Part shown: one piece after another, positions 22,397 to 33,110 of the stretch
Position numbering within the stretch: position 1 is the first letter of the stretch
Layout: every line of letters begins with the position of its first letter
Assembly (NCBI GenBank): GCA_949152475.1
Contig: OX424555.1
Span: 60,369,977 to 60,433,976, forward strand
Source: Terebella lapidaria
Lineage: Eukaryota > Annelida > Polychaeta > Terebellida > Terebellidae
Length of the DNA stretch: 64,000 nt
Direction: 5' to 3'
Made by a program: the position numbers and the translations under genes
The notes under the pieces: model-generated
What the model saw: the letters and a program-made list of their open reading frames with translations, nothing else
Told to the model about the DNA's origin: nothing
Database searches by the model: none

Positions 22397-22698
22397 TTCT
22401 GATATGCCAGAAATTATATGACGGAGCTGAAATTAAAATTGGAATAGACTGCTAACTTTTTGAACTTTCGAGCTAAAAGTAATAGTGTTTTGCAGGAAGT
22501 CGTTTGACTCCAAGATGAAGTTTCTCAAATTCATTCATGAACATAAAGCAATCAAGAGTATGGAAAATTGCACTCACAAGAATTACGTGCTTGGTTACTC
22601 AAACAAATTCATAATAGAGGAGATTGGAACTGCTGTTCTCATGATTACCAAAACGGCCTTTTCACTGAAAAAAAAGAAACTTCAGTGTGACAAATTAC
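22397..22698. other. Intron-like spacer, no gene
   Basis: Between a repeat copy and the exon at 22699. I see no repeat or RNA gene; the 106-codon plus-strand frame at 22485-22805 overlaps the minus-strand exon and is taken as a shadow. Confidence 0.4.
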
Positions 22699-22875
22699 CT
22701 TGCTCCATGCACGAAGCAGTTGAAGCTGGGTCGTTTCGGTCAACTAGGCACCACGGCAGGAGATACTGCTGGCCTGGGTCAGGTTCCGGCAAAATGCATG
22801 TATAATAAGGCTTGCCATCGTGAGTGAATGGGAAATCACAGTGGGTGTAGTCCGGTGCTGCATAGTACACACGTA
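22699..22875 (-). CDS. Exon: fibronectin type II-like (kringle-like) domain
   Basis: The exon is 177 bp with a CTCCGCAG acceptor and an AAG|GTAATT donor, phase 1 at both ends. It encodes VYYAAPDYTHCDFPFTHDG, KPYYTC, then LPWCLVDRN and ASCMEQG. The pattern C-x-FPF-x-(Y/H)-x-GK-x-YY-x-C ... WC is that of fibronectin type II modules, which bind collagen or carbohydrate in other proteins. The spacing between the second and third Cys (LPEPDPGQQYLLPW) is longer than usual, so this is a divergent member. The left end of a GGTTACC repeat begins about 12 bp beyond the acceptor, so the branch point lies in transposon sequence. Confidence 0.65.
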
Positions 22876-22886
22876 CTGCGGAGTAA

Positions 22887-24612
22887 AAATTAGCCCAAGG
22901 GCTAAGAAAGTTTACCGGACAGTATACATTTTAGATATTAGCCTTTGTCCAGTGACCTTGGAAATAAAGTCACTGATAAATTCAAGGCCATGAAATTTTC
23001 AACAAATATATCACTTCTGGTATGTCCACAATAAATCCCTTAGCTGTAAAGTCGATAATAAGTGAGATATTAGCCATTCTGAGATGTGACCTTGAAAATG
23101 AGGTCAAAGTTCAAGTTCAAGGTCATGAAAATATTCAGCATATATCATTTCCTCTATATTCGCAATTGATTCCTAAGCTGTAAAGTTGATAATAAGCGAC
23201 ATATTAGCCATTTTGTTCTCTGACTTTGAAAATGGGATCAAAGGTCAAATTCTAGATCACCAAAATATTCAGCATACATCACTTCCTATATGTTCACTAT
23301 GACTCCTAAGCTGTAAATTCGATCATAAGCGAGATATAAGACATTTTGTATTCTGACCTTCAAAATAAAATGACTGACCTTGGAATTTAGGTCAAAGGTC
23401 AAATTCAAGGTCATGAGAATATTCAGAATATATCATTTCCTATATGTTCACAATTGATTCCTAAGCTGTAAAGTCGATAATAAGCAAGATATTAGCCATT
23501 TTGTCCTGTTGTCCTTGAAAATGAGGTCAAAAGTCAAATTCAAGGTCACTAGAATATTCAGCATATATCATTTCCTATATGTTCACAATTGATTCCTAAG
23601 CTGTAAAGTCGATAATAAGCAAGATATTGGCCATTTTGTCATGTGACCTTGAAAATGAGGTCAAAAGTCAAATTCAAGGTCACGAGAATATTACGAATAT
23701 ATCATTTCCTATATGTTCACAATTGATTCCTAAGCTGTGAAAAGTTGATAATAAGCGAGATATTACCCATTTTGTCCTGTGACCTTGGAAATGAGGTCAA
23801 AGGTCAAATTCAAGGTCACGAGAATATTCAGCATATATCATTTCCTATTTATCCGCAATTGATTCCCAAGCTGTAAAGTGAATAATAAATGAGATATTAG
23901 CGATTATGTGCTCTGACCTTGAAAATAAGGTCAAAGGTCAAACTCAAGGTCACGAGAATATTCAGCATATATCATTTCCTATATGTTCACAATTGATTCG
24001 TAAGCTGTAAAGTCGATAATAAGCGAGATATTAGCTATTTTGTCCTGTGACCTTGAAAATGAGGTCAAAGGTCAAATTCAAGGTCACGAGAATATTCAGC
24101 ATATATCATTTCCTATATGTCCACAATTGATTCCTAGTCGCTAATCTCAATATTAAGTGAGATATTAGGCATAATGTGTCCCATTACAAAGCATAGGAGA
24201 ATTTAACATGAGAAAGTCCCATTTAGGACCCGTCCAGAAAATGAAAATGGCCGCTACACGCAGACCGGCGATTCAGGGGCAACGAAAATTATACACTTCA
24301 CAGAGGTATGTGAGAGCAATCTTTTGAAATAAAAATCTCAAAACTGTCTGAACAGTTTTTGAGAAAATGGCCGCCAAAGTCAGAAATTGGCCTTTTTTCG
24401 TCGAAAATGGCCGCCATTTTGAAAAAAATGCGAAAATCAAAAAACAAAAAATAACCCCCTCTTGAAATATATTTAGGTATTTTTGTGCAAAATTTCAGAA
24501 AGATTCGATCGTAAGCTTTAAAGATAAAAATGTAGACGGACGACGCCGACGACGCCGACGACGGACGCAACGCCATGCCAATTGGTTATCGGACCATAGG
24601 TCCGGTAACCTA
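22887..24612 (+). mobile_element. GGTTACC-family repeat, nearly complete copy
   Basis: Left end TTAGCCCAAGGGCTAAGAAA with GTTTACCGGA; right end CCGGTAACCTAAAAATTAAA at about 24600-24615. Eight or more satellite units of about 134 bp lie between, then the distal AAAATGGCCGCCATTTTGA block and a short (GACGCC)n tract at 24538-24565. Satellite units here are close to those at 3.3-4.5 kb. Confidence 0.8.
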
Positions 24613-24634
24613 AAAATTAAATAGCATAAAACAA

Positions 24635-25060
24635 GTGCAACGTCAGAGACGGATCCAGGAATTATTATTAGGGGGGGGGGGGGCAACGTGAATACTGTCA
24701 AACAACGTGAATGCGGGGGTTTATGCCCCCCCCCCCCCCTCCCAGAATATTTTGGTGTTTTCTGATAGCATTGGGGGTGGTCTCTAGAGACATTTCTGGG
24801 ACTATTGGATACCTATTCCGTATACTAATCAGGAACGGTTACAGGATTCTTGGTTCCAGGTTGTGGGTGGCGTTGAATCACGACATGAACAAATATATAC
24901 TCATAGTCAATCGAAGGTTTCATAACGATGAATTATTATTATTGATCAACTATCATGGCAATAATATTAAAACATATAGTCTATGGTTGAACAAGAAATG
25001 GAGGTGCAGAAAAACACAATTGTACTGAACCACTTCGTCTGACGAACGACAGACGGAAAA
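24635..25060. repeat. Poly-G 'GGATCCAGGAAT' repeat
   Basis: The word GACGGATCCAGGAATTATTA is followed by a run of G (24671-24682), then GGGGTTTATGCCCCCCCC and TATTTTGGTGTTTTCTGATA. The same order appears at 27110-27330. It is a dispersed noncoding repeat whose G/C runs vary in length. Confidence 0.6.
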
Positions 25061-25069
25061 ACATGGCAT

Positions 25070-25510
25070 TTAGACCGTCAGTACGGTGGCTTTTATCTGC
25101 CAAAATTTTGAGTTTTACTCCCGAGCAGAAGCTTAATAGTCCTTAGGCCATTTTCCAGGAGACCTCTAAAATAGGTTTTCGTCGCCAAATCAGGCATATT
25201 AGGTTTCTTGGTGTCATTCTGTAGGTTTTCATATCAGAATAAATATTAGATCGGGTAACCTTCTCAAAAAGTGTCCAAACAATGAAAAAAATGACTTTTC
25301 CAAGATGGCCGCCGCGTCGGATCAAAAAGTTTGTTTTTGTTTTTTCTCTGCTTCTAGACAAGCTAGAAGTGTAATCTTGGTGTCTTTTCTTAGGTTTTGA
25401 AGGATGAGGTATCCAATGAAATACATTTCGAGAACATTTATGGGTTATTTCAATTGAAAAACTACACTTTGACTGGTATTTGAACGTCAGAAATAGCGAT
25501 TCGCGGAGGG
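25070..25510. repeat. Dispersed repeat, inverted relative to 29.4-30.3 kb
   Basis: Words GTACGGTGGCTTTTATCTGC, CCAAGATGGCCGCCG and TCTAGACAAGCTAGAAGTGT recur in reverse complement at 29440-29760 and 30285-30335. In the second location the two halves are separated by a fold-back array (29795-30250) absent here. The 132-codon minus frame at 25143-25541 is noncoding repeat. Confidence 0.7.
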
Positions 25511-26110
25511 AGTCTGTTTTAAATGTGGCTGCGCTATTCATTACCAGGTATTACCATTTTGAACAAAACAATTCCATGAATAAATCATCAACATATCAGT
25601 TTATGCATATCCAAATTATATGAGGAAAAGTGGAACAATGGCCATATAGGTCATACACTAACTACTTGCTGAACATTCGTTTCTAAGGTTGTCTTGTTTT
25701 TTTTTTTTACCTCATATTTAATACTGTATATTTGAAACAAATAAATATGGCAATTGTTGTACAACATATATAACACATGTGGTTGAGTTCAATCATAGTC
25801 AACTTCCTTTCTGGATGTATATCTGCAACAATTTCATCCGAATGTGTGATTCGTCAAGAAACCTTGAAATCAAGCCGAGAGTCGATGTTTGAGTCGGCCC
25901 AGCCGACTCCGTGTTCGGGTATACAGATGGAATGAAACCAAACTTAGAGAACTTCAAGAAGTAAATCCACCGAAGTTGAACGTAGAATTGATTGGAAAAC
26001 CAGTTGGGTAAAATAAAGCTGATAACGTTTGAGATAGCTCAGAACCCAAGCTATCAACTGAACAACCAGACGAAGAGGAAGAGGTCGATGAGGAAAGCGG
26101 ACTAAAACCC
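25511..26110. other. No gene recognised
   Basis: About 600 bp of unremarkable AT-rich DNA with a poly-T run near 25698. I see nothing to annotate. Confidence 0.5.
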
Positions 26111-26139
26111 GAATGATTGGCGATCCTTACTTTGCGCAG

Positions 26140-26870
26140 GCGAGGAGTAACTGCAGAGCAAACCCGCTACCACCCGAGTTGGCCTGCAGCCAGGGAACCG
26201 ACGTCACCCAAAACAAGCCAAAGCCAGAGTGCCGAAGTTATTCGAGACAAACTGCAGCCAGAGTACCAAAGTCTCCTAAAACACCACTACAGCGGGAGAA
26301 CAAGAGTCTGCGGAGTGAGCATTCCAGCTGGAGAATCAGAGTCAGATGAGTGAGCATTCCAGCTGGAGAACCAGAGTCAGCCGAGTGAGCATTCCAGCTG
26401 GAGAATTAGAGTCAGACGAGTGAGCATTCCAGCTGGAGAACCAGAGTCAGCCGTCCAGCCAGTCAAGCAGAACGACCCCTGTAGCCAGAGAACCAGAGTC
26501 AGCTGAGTAACAATTCCAGCCGGAGAACCAGAGTCAGCCGAACGGCCATTCCAGCCGGAGAACCAGAGTAAGCTGAACGACCACTGCAGCCAGAGAACCA
26601 GAGTCAGCTGAACGACCACTGCAGCCAGAGAACAAGAGTCAGCTGAGTAACAATTCCAGCCGGAGAACCAGAGTCAGCGGACCGGCCATTCCAGCCGGAG
26701 AGCCAGAGTAAGCTGAACGACCCCTGCAGCCAGAGAACAAGAGTCAGCTGAGTGACCATTCCAGATGAAAAACCAGAGTCAGTCGAGCGGCCGAATGACC
26801 CTTGCACCCGGAGAACCAGAGTCAACCGAGCGACCTCTGCAGTCTGAGACGAGGCAAAGAGCCAAACTCA
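26140..26870. repeat. 35-bp minisatellite
   Basis: ATTCCAGCTGGAGAA starts at 26321, 26356, 26391 and 26426, and variants (CATTCCAGCCGGAGAACCAG, CTGCAGCCAGAGAACCAGAG) continue on both sides, giving a period of 35 bp and about 20 units. Three open frames through it (two plus, several minus) arise because 35 is not a multiple of three, so each frame cycles through all phases; none is a gene. The array sits in the window's most GC-rich local stretch. Confidence 0.85.
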
Positions 26871-27104
26871 TAGGCATCCGGTCAGCTAAGCAAGGCTGGA
26901 GGGCGAACGTCAACCCAACGAACATATGCTACTACTATATCAACCCTAGAACCGTTACAATATGTGTTTGATATTCATAAAACTAGACGCTTTCCGGTCG
27001 CCTACGACCACATGGGTGTTTATGCCCTGTCATTTCTGTTGCCCAAAATATATTATGTTAATTCAGACAAAATATCTTATATCAAAATAGCACTGCTGCC
27101 CCCA
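26871..27104. other. No gene recognised
   Basis: Short spacer between the minisatellite and the next poly-G repeat; nothing identified. Confidence 0.4.
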
Positions 27105-28305
27105 GAGGCGGATCCAGGAATTTTGATTAGGGGGGGGGGGGGCGCAAACAAAGTAAATGCGGTCTGGGGGTTGGGGGGGCGCCGTAAGCCCCCCGAGAAA
27201 AAATAGCATTTTGGTGTTTTATGAGAGCATTTGGGGTGGTTTCCGGATACGTTTCTGGGACTATTGGATGCCTATTTCGTGTACTAATCAGGGACGAGTA
27301 CAAGGTGCTTGGTTGTAAGCCCCCTTTAGTAATTGAAGTCGTATGAATGTATATCATACTAAATGAAGAGAGTAGTGCATCCAGGGGAAGATCCAGGATT
27401 TAAGGAAGTGGACCAATGCGAGCCCGGCAAGCACCTCGCGGCCGGGGGGTCTGGGGCCCGCTGAAAGGCCCAAGAAGACAGAGCCCTTTTCATGTTCTGT
27501 AGTAGCTTCCTGGCCTCTCCTGAGTATAAATTTCACTCAAACTCACTAAAACCACCTTTTTTAATCAAGCAATTGTTATTAAATCCAAATTAATTATTTT
27601 TTTCACCATCAATACCGAATAATGCCAAAACCAAGTTCATTATATCCCAAAGCATTTAGCGACAAAAATGCATCAGAACTAATATTATATTCCCCATACA
27701 TGTGCGCCATATCGCAATCAAGTATTTTGTCATTTCTGTACCGACACTACCCCCTAAATTTTCGATATTAATTTTGTGCGTGGGGTGGGGGGGGGGGGGG
27801 CGGGAGGAGTGGACAAGGCCCCCTTCCGTCCACACCCCATGGATCTGCCTTTGGCACTTATAGTAGCAGAAATACATGTATTTATGAGAGTAGTTACCTT
27901 TTTAATCATCAGTAGATACAGGAGATGTAGCACCAATTTAAGTCAAATCCCTGGGCCAAAATTGGAACTTGCATGGGAACGGTCAATCATGCTGAATGAG
28001 AGGGTTCCAGTGGAAGAAAAAGGCAGAAGCAGAATCCTTGGACACCCCCTCCCCCCAGATCCGCTCTTGTGGCCGACCATCGATGGGGATATAACGGGAT
28101 AATTTATGCTTAAAACGGACTATTTTGCTGTTGGATCAGTTGGAATTTCAGGTGAAAGGGGGGGGGGGGGTTCGACCAAACCCCCCGACCCCCCCTATCT
28201 ACGCCCACGATTTATTCATATCAGCTCTTTACCTTAGATATTATATTTATATTATCTATAATAAATCCAGGGCCTATTTCTCTTTCTCTCTCTCCCTCTC
28301 TCTTT

Positions 28306-28353
<48 letters not shown>

Positions 28354-28400
28354 GGGGGGCGCGCGCCGGGTGGGCCACCCCCCCCCCTGGATCCGCCTAT
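27105..28400. repeat. Cluster of poly-G/poly-C 'GGATCC' repeats
   Basis: AGAGGCGGATCCAGGAATTT with a G run begins at 27108; related pieces lie at 27380-27530 (GATCCAGGATTTAAGG), 27775-27850 (G run, then CCATGGATCTGCCT), 28145-28200 (G run and CCCCCC) and 28350-28400 (CTGGATCCGCCTATGGCCCC). The first and last words are inverted copies of each other, so the outer pair may be the two ends of one element. All are noncoding. Confidence 0.6.
28265..28346. repeat. (TC)n microsatellite
   Basis: Imperfect CTCTCTCT/TTTCTCTC blocks pass into a perfect (TC)n run of about 40 bp. Confidence 0.95.
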
Positions 28401-29131
28401 GGCCCCAGTGTCTTTCGTCAATGTCAGCAATAAATGTTCCGAGCCTTAACTAATTTTATGCCATGCAGTAATACTTCAACTACTGAAATATTCACCAAAT
28501 TAGTTCTTAACAGATAATTTAGCTTATCCAATTCCCAACAATACATGTGATTTCTTTATCTACATTCACTGATAATGAATATGATTCAACTGTTTTAATA
28601 AGTTAGTGATATTAACTAATTAATATTATTATTGCAGATATAAAATATATACCGGACAAAAGACTTACTACGTTTAGTCATACAATAAAATGTTCTCATC
28701 TTCACTATTTTTATTGTGGGCAATAATAGACTTAACTGATGAAAGTCAAGTTAATGTATTCGATAATAGTATATATTTCGAACAAATCCATCAGCTCTAT
28801 ACTTGTACACACATTCAGTGTGATGTTTCCTAATCGCAACCAAAACGAATGATCGCTGACCTCGAGCTGGATATTAACTTTGTTTTAATAAGTCTTTTCT
28901 GTTTTAATAAGTCTTTTCATTAAATATAATTGTAACTATTTAATATTTCTGTGTCTGGTCACTGCTCAATATGCCTCTTCAATATCCTAGTGATAATATC
29001 CAAGTACCACCCCTTGAGCCTTCACAAGCCATGTTTGTCGAAACAGCTAATTTTGTCACGAAATATGTCGCCAATCGGCCATCTTGGTCGCCATGGCAAC
29101 CAAAATCGATAGGTTTTGGGATGTTACTATA
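28400..29131. other. No gene recognised
   Basis: AT-rich noncoding DNA. A TTTTAATAAGTCTTTTC word is duplicated at about 28884-28920. Near 29085 the word GGTCGCCATGGCAACC resembles the palindrome of the 335-bp repeat. Confidence 0.5.
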
Positions 29132-29170
29132 AGCAGAAACCCATAAGAGGATCTCTTATGGGTTTCTGCT
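29132..29170. repeat. Perfect 18-bp hairpin
   Basis: The 18 bases at 29132-29149 (AGCAGAAACCCATAAGAG) are exactly complementary to 29153-29170, leaving a loop of three bases. It lies about 270 bp outside the inverted dispersed repeat that starts near 29400. Confidence 0.95.
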
Positions 29171-29399
29171 AAAAGGCATATCCATATGGAATATTGTCAG
29201 AAACAGTTCAGATTTGCACCTTGTAGAGCGTTCACAAGGAAGTCTGTACGGCACTTGTAACGGCGCGACGATCGCAAATCCATAGTATCTGCTTGACTTT
29301 GTTCAGGGGATACAATAAACTCCTAATGATGTATTCATGGGATTGTTTTGTCCAAAATGGTAATACGTGAAAATTAATTTCGCAACTACATTTGAAAAC

Positions 29400-30340
29400 A
29401 GATTTCCTTCGCAAATAGCTATTTCTGACGTTCAAATACCAGTCGAAGTGCATTTTTGCAATTGAAATAATGCATAATTGTTATTGGAATGTATTTTATT
29501 GAATTCCTCAACCCTCAAAACCTAAGAAAGGACACTAAGATTACACTTCTAGCACGTCTAGAAGCAGAGAAAAAACAAAAACAAACTTTTTGATCGGACT
29601 CGGCGGCCATCTTGGAAAAAGTCATTTTTTCCATTGTTTGGACACTTTTAGAGAAGGTTACCCGGTCTAATATTTTTCCTGATATAAAAACCTACACAAT
29701 GACACCAAGAAACCTAATATGCCCGATTTGGCGACGAAATTTTTTTTTTTCAGAATGGCCCACAGACTATAAAACGAAATTATAAAACACAGCACTTTCC
29801 GACGCGTCGGAAATATTTTAGACGCATCGAAAATAGCTTAAGATGCGTCCAAAACTATTTTAGATGCGTCAAAAACATTTTCGATGCGTCTAAAACTATT
29901 CTCAATGAGTCTAAAACATTTGGTTGCATCTTAAACATGAAGTATTTTCGATTTGCATACGTCGGAAATGTTTCAGACGCATCGGAAATTGTTTTAGACG
30001 CATCGAAAATGTTTTTGACGCATCTAAAATAGTTTTGGACGCATCGACAATGTTTTAGACGCATCGAAAATGTTTTAGACACATCGAGAATGGTTTTAGA
30101 CTCATCGAAAATATTTTAGATGCATCGAAAATGTTTTAGACGCATTTAAAATAGTTTTAGACGCATCGAAAAAAGTTTTAGACGCATCGAAAATATTTTA
30201 GACACATTTGGTTTTAGACGCATCGAAAATATTTAAGACGCGTTGAGATTGACTCTATTTTTAAATTCTTCTTTGAATCTTTGCTAGGGAGCAAAACTCG
30301 AAATTTTGGCAGATAGAAGCCACCGTACGTCTGACAATTA
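29400..30340. repeat. Dispersed repeat (inverse copy of 25.1 kb) carrying a fold-back array
   Basis: 29440-29760 and 30285-30335 match 25070-25510 in reverse complement. Between the two halves lies 29795-30250, an array of the motif TTTTAGACGCATCGAAAAT and its reverse. Before about 29945 the units read ATGCGTC.AAAA (one sense); after it GACGCATCGAAAA (the other). The arms face each other across the word TTTCGATTTGCATACGTCGG, giving a hairpin of about 150 by 300 bp. Confidence 0.75.
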
Positions 30341-30864
30341 TTCTGATTTCACCTTCATGTATAGGCCATATATGTACTATATGGGGCCTAGATCTAGATC
30401 TCATATACATGGATCTCCAAACGAGAAAGCTCAGCGCCGCCATACTGCATACAGTGATAAATCTAGCCAACTTAGCGATCGAGTTGTCAAAAAATTATAT
30501 TTGTCTACAGCGGGCAATCAGGTGGATCTATGAAGAAGTATATATGAATCTGGTGTTTATTTTATCTCTACATGGTAAAAAGCGTTTAATGTCCTGTTCT
30601 GTCTTTCTCTTCATTTTGGATTTTAAAGTTTTTCCACACCCTGAATAAAACTATGAGCTTATACTGGTAGAACCGACTCAGATACGACTGTAGGGTAGCA
30701 GGCTGATCATGTGACTATAGCCCGTTAACTAGTACGTGCGCGCCAGTGGTTGCACAGAAGTATATGCGGCCGCCAAAGCTAACTTGAATATCTAAGCCGA
30801 TGATCATGGTTGAGCGGTTAATGAAATTAAATAACATTAACAGAGGTATGCCTAGCTCAATATG
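30341..30864. other. No gene recognised
   Basis: Two short open frames (75 and 79 codons) have no domain and overlap in different frames. I see no splice context or repeat here. Confidence 0.4.
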
Positions 30865-31018
30865 TTTTATTATTGTAGGTTTTTATATAGCGCTTTTCAA
30901 CGTTTTCCAACATTCTCGAAGCGCTTTACAACTATTACCGACCGATTTTATGGCCTGGAACCACTTTCCGACCACCGTCCATTGACAATCACCTATATGT
31001 TGCAGCCGTTGGCGCAAG
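30865..31018. repeat. Left half of a repeat split by a transposon
   Basis: The words TTTTTATATAGCGCTTTTCA and TCGAAGCGCTTTACAACTAT are typical of a dispersed invertebrate repeat whose continuation (CCAATCGGGTACTCATTTGT, AACCGAGACACATTG, TTGCCCAAGG, GAGCGCC..ACTACGCCACCTGCCC) is found at 33851-34030. The element at 31019-33847 separates the two halves. Confidence 0.6.
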
Positions 31019-31899
31019 GTGACTTATGCCTAAGTCACATTTGCACCGATGCCTCCTCGGATGTGGGTACGATGCGTAAAAAGGCTAAAATTTGGCCATT
31101 TCGGCCGGTCATCCACCAAGCGCCGAAGGGTCATCCGTGACTATCAGGCAGCAATCGGACATCGTAGACACGTCGGTGGAGGCATCGGAAGGAAATAACG
31201 CAGAGTTATTTTCTTGCGGCGACCGGTGGAAAAAATGACATCGTCTGTTAATCGTTATCACACCTGCCGGCGACCGATCACAGCTCCTCCATGTGCCCAC
31301 CGGGCGCCGAGGGGATCGTCCAAATATTTCGTCCGATTGATAGGAGTAGCTCACCAGGCGATCACCGCAGGGTATCCTGTCATGCGCCGATGGATGTGCG
31401 GTGGGTGTTTTCTCAGATAATCGATCGATTTTGACATACGAAACTGTCAACGCAGGGTATCATTTGATTTTGACATACGAGACGGTCAACGCAGGGTATC
31501 ATGCCTGGCACCGATGGATGTGCGGGAGGTGCTTTTCCGATATTCGGCAGATTTGAACATATCAGACGGTCACCTAGCAGTTATCAGTAGAGTACCGTGG
31601 GGTCTCCGGTAGGGCGTGATTGGTTTCCCGGTGGATACCCATTATGTTATGGATAAGACTGTAGGCCTACATAAACGAGCACAGCGATTTGTCTAATAAT
31701 ATTTATTAATTAGATTTTTTGTCTATTAATTAATTTTTAATAATTATTTTTTTGTCTATTAATTTGTCTATTAATTAATTGTCTATTAACTTTTGTCTAA
31801 GCGTATTGATAATAATTTGTATTAACTGTTTTATTGTCTAAAATTAAACAAGGTCTCCAAAAGTACTGTGAAACCATCTATTCTAGAAGTGGTATAAAC

Positions 31900-32868
31900 C
31901 GAATTGGATATTAAAAAATTCCAAATCTTTACTGGAATATCTACATGCTCACACACTTTCAAATGAAACGTCTATCAAAACATTTGATTTTTCCACTGTG
32001 TACACAACTATACCGCATTCTGAACTGAAGTCTCAGCTCAACAAATTCATCAATCATTCATTTTTCACAAAAAAGGGACAACATCGGTAGCACTATATTG
32101 TAGTTAAATATGATACCGTTATTTTGTTAAAGGCGACTCTGATGCCTCATACAAATATACTGAAATAGATGTGGTTAATTTTCTGATTGATAATATATTT
32201 GGAATTTGGAATTTGGTGGTCGAATACTTAAACAAACTATTGGTATTCACATGGGTACAAACTGTGCACCGTTGTTGGCAGACCTGTTCCTATACTCATA
32301 TGAATCAGATTTCATCCAACATTTACAACGAGGGGGTTCTAAGTAACTAACATGTAATTTTAATTTCACTTTCCGATATATAGAGAGGAATATATATGTA
32401 TTGAATATATATGTATTGTCGCTAAATAATCCCAAGTTTGGTGACTATCTGGATGTCATATATCCTAAGGAACTTGAATTTAAAAATACTACAGACTCCG
32501 CTAATTTTTCCAACTATCCCGACCTGAGGTTGGAGATTGATGATGATTCTAACCTATCAACCAGATTGTATGACAGTCAATTTCCTACAATTTTTCCTAT
32601 AGTCAATTTCCCTTTTCTAAGCAACATTCCTGTGTCACCAGCATATGGTGTGTTTGTTTCTCAACTTATACACTATTCCAGAGCTAGTTGCAAATATGAA
32701 GACTTTGTTTATCGAAGTGCCCAGCTAGTCTCGAAACTGCTGCGACAAGGATATGTTTTACCAAGACTCATAGCTGCCTTCAAGAAATTTTGTGGACGTC
32801 AACATGATCTGGTTGATAAATACACCAAATCCATGAATGCCACGCAACTAGATATATTTACATGTTAA
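31900..32868 (+). pseudogene. Penelope-like reverse transcriptase, degraded
   Basis: The frames read SFDFSTVYTTIPHSEL, then after frameshifts YFVKGDSDASYKYTE, FLIDNIFG, TIGIHMGTNCAPLLADLFLY, and after the active-site region SLNNPKFGDYLDVIYPKELE, PIVNFPFLSNIPVSPAYGVF, SRASCKYEDFVYR and RQGYVLPRL to a stop after 32863. FD-(F/V)-ST-(L/V)YT-x-IPH, G-I-x-MGT-x-x-(A/S)PL-x-A-(D/N)LF and R-Y-I-D-D are RT motifs of the Penelope type (fingers, palm B, palm C). The R-Y-I-D-D box is broken at 32376-32415 by an AT-rich insertion (AGGAATATATATGTATTGAA). Class assignment is from recall of such sequences; an origin in another RT group is possible. Clearly inactive. Confidence 0.65.
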
Positions 32869-33110
32869 TTTTGGGGAATTCATGACGGGCGCCACTTAAC
32901 TAGTGGGGCAGGAAAAGCTCAGTCTGATTTCACCTCCTGATGGCCATTTTTGGGTGTTCATGAGTTTCCCTGTCATTTTTGTTTTCTCTCATTTCGTATG
33001 CCTGATATGACTTTCTGTCCCCAGACTATGAGATTGGATAACGGACCATGTTTTGTTCGCTCGGAATACTTCGCTCGGGTATTGACTTATTCCATGATAT
33101 TTAGTCCACA
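32869..33110 (+). mobile_element. 3' tail of the Penelope-like element (copy 1)
   Basis: Follows the reverse transcriptase stop directly: GAATTCATGACGGGCGCCAC, GTGGGGCAGGAAAAGC, GATTTCACCTCCTGATGG, then ATGAGATTGGATAACGGACC. A second copy of this tail, minus strand and without the enzyme, is at 10441-10740, and a strongly diverged relative is at 47680-47850. The open frame 32950-33351 runs through it and is not supported as a gene. Confidence 0.7.

Noticed and set aside
24298-24576. Minus-strand frame of 92 codons at the right end of a GGTTACC copy (also seen at 46741-47028)
   Set aside because: It occurs in several copies of a noncoding repeat and depends on the (GAC)n tract being open.
26113-26825. 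Proline/serine-rich or leucine/tryptophan-rich proteins in the 26-kb region
   Set aside because: A 35-bp minisatellite read in different frames gives these; the period is not a multiple of three.
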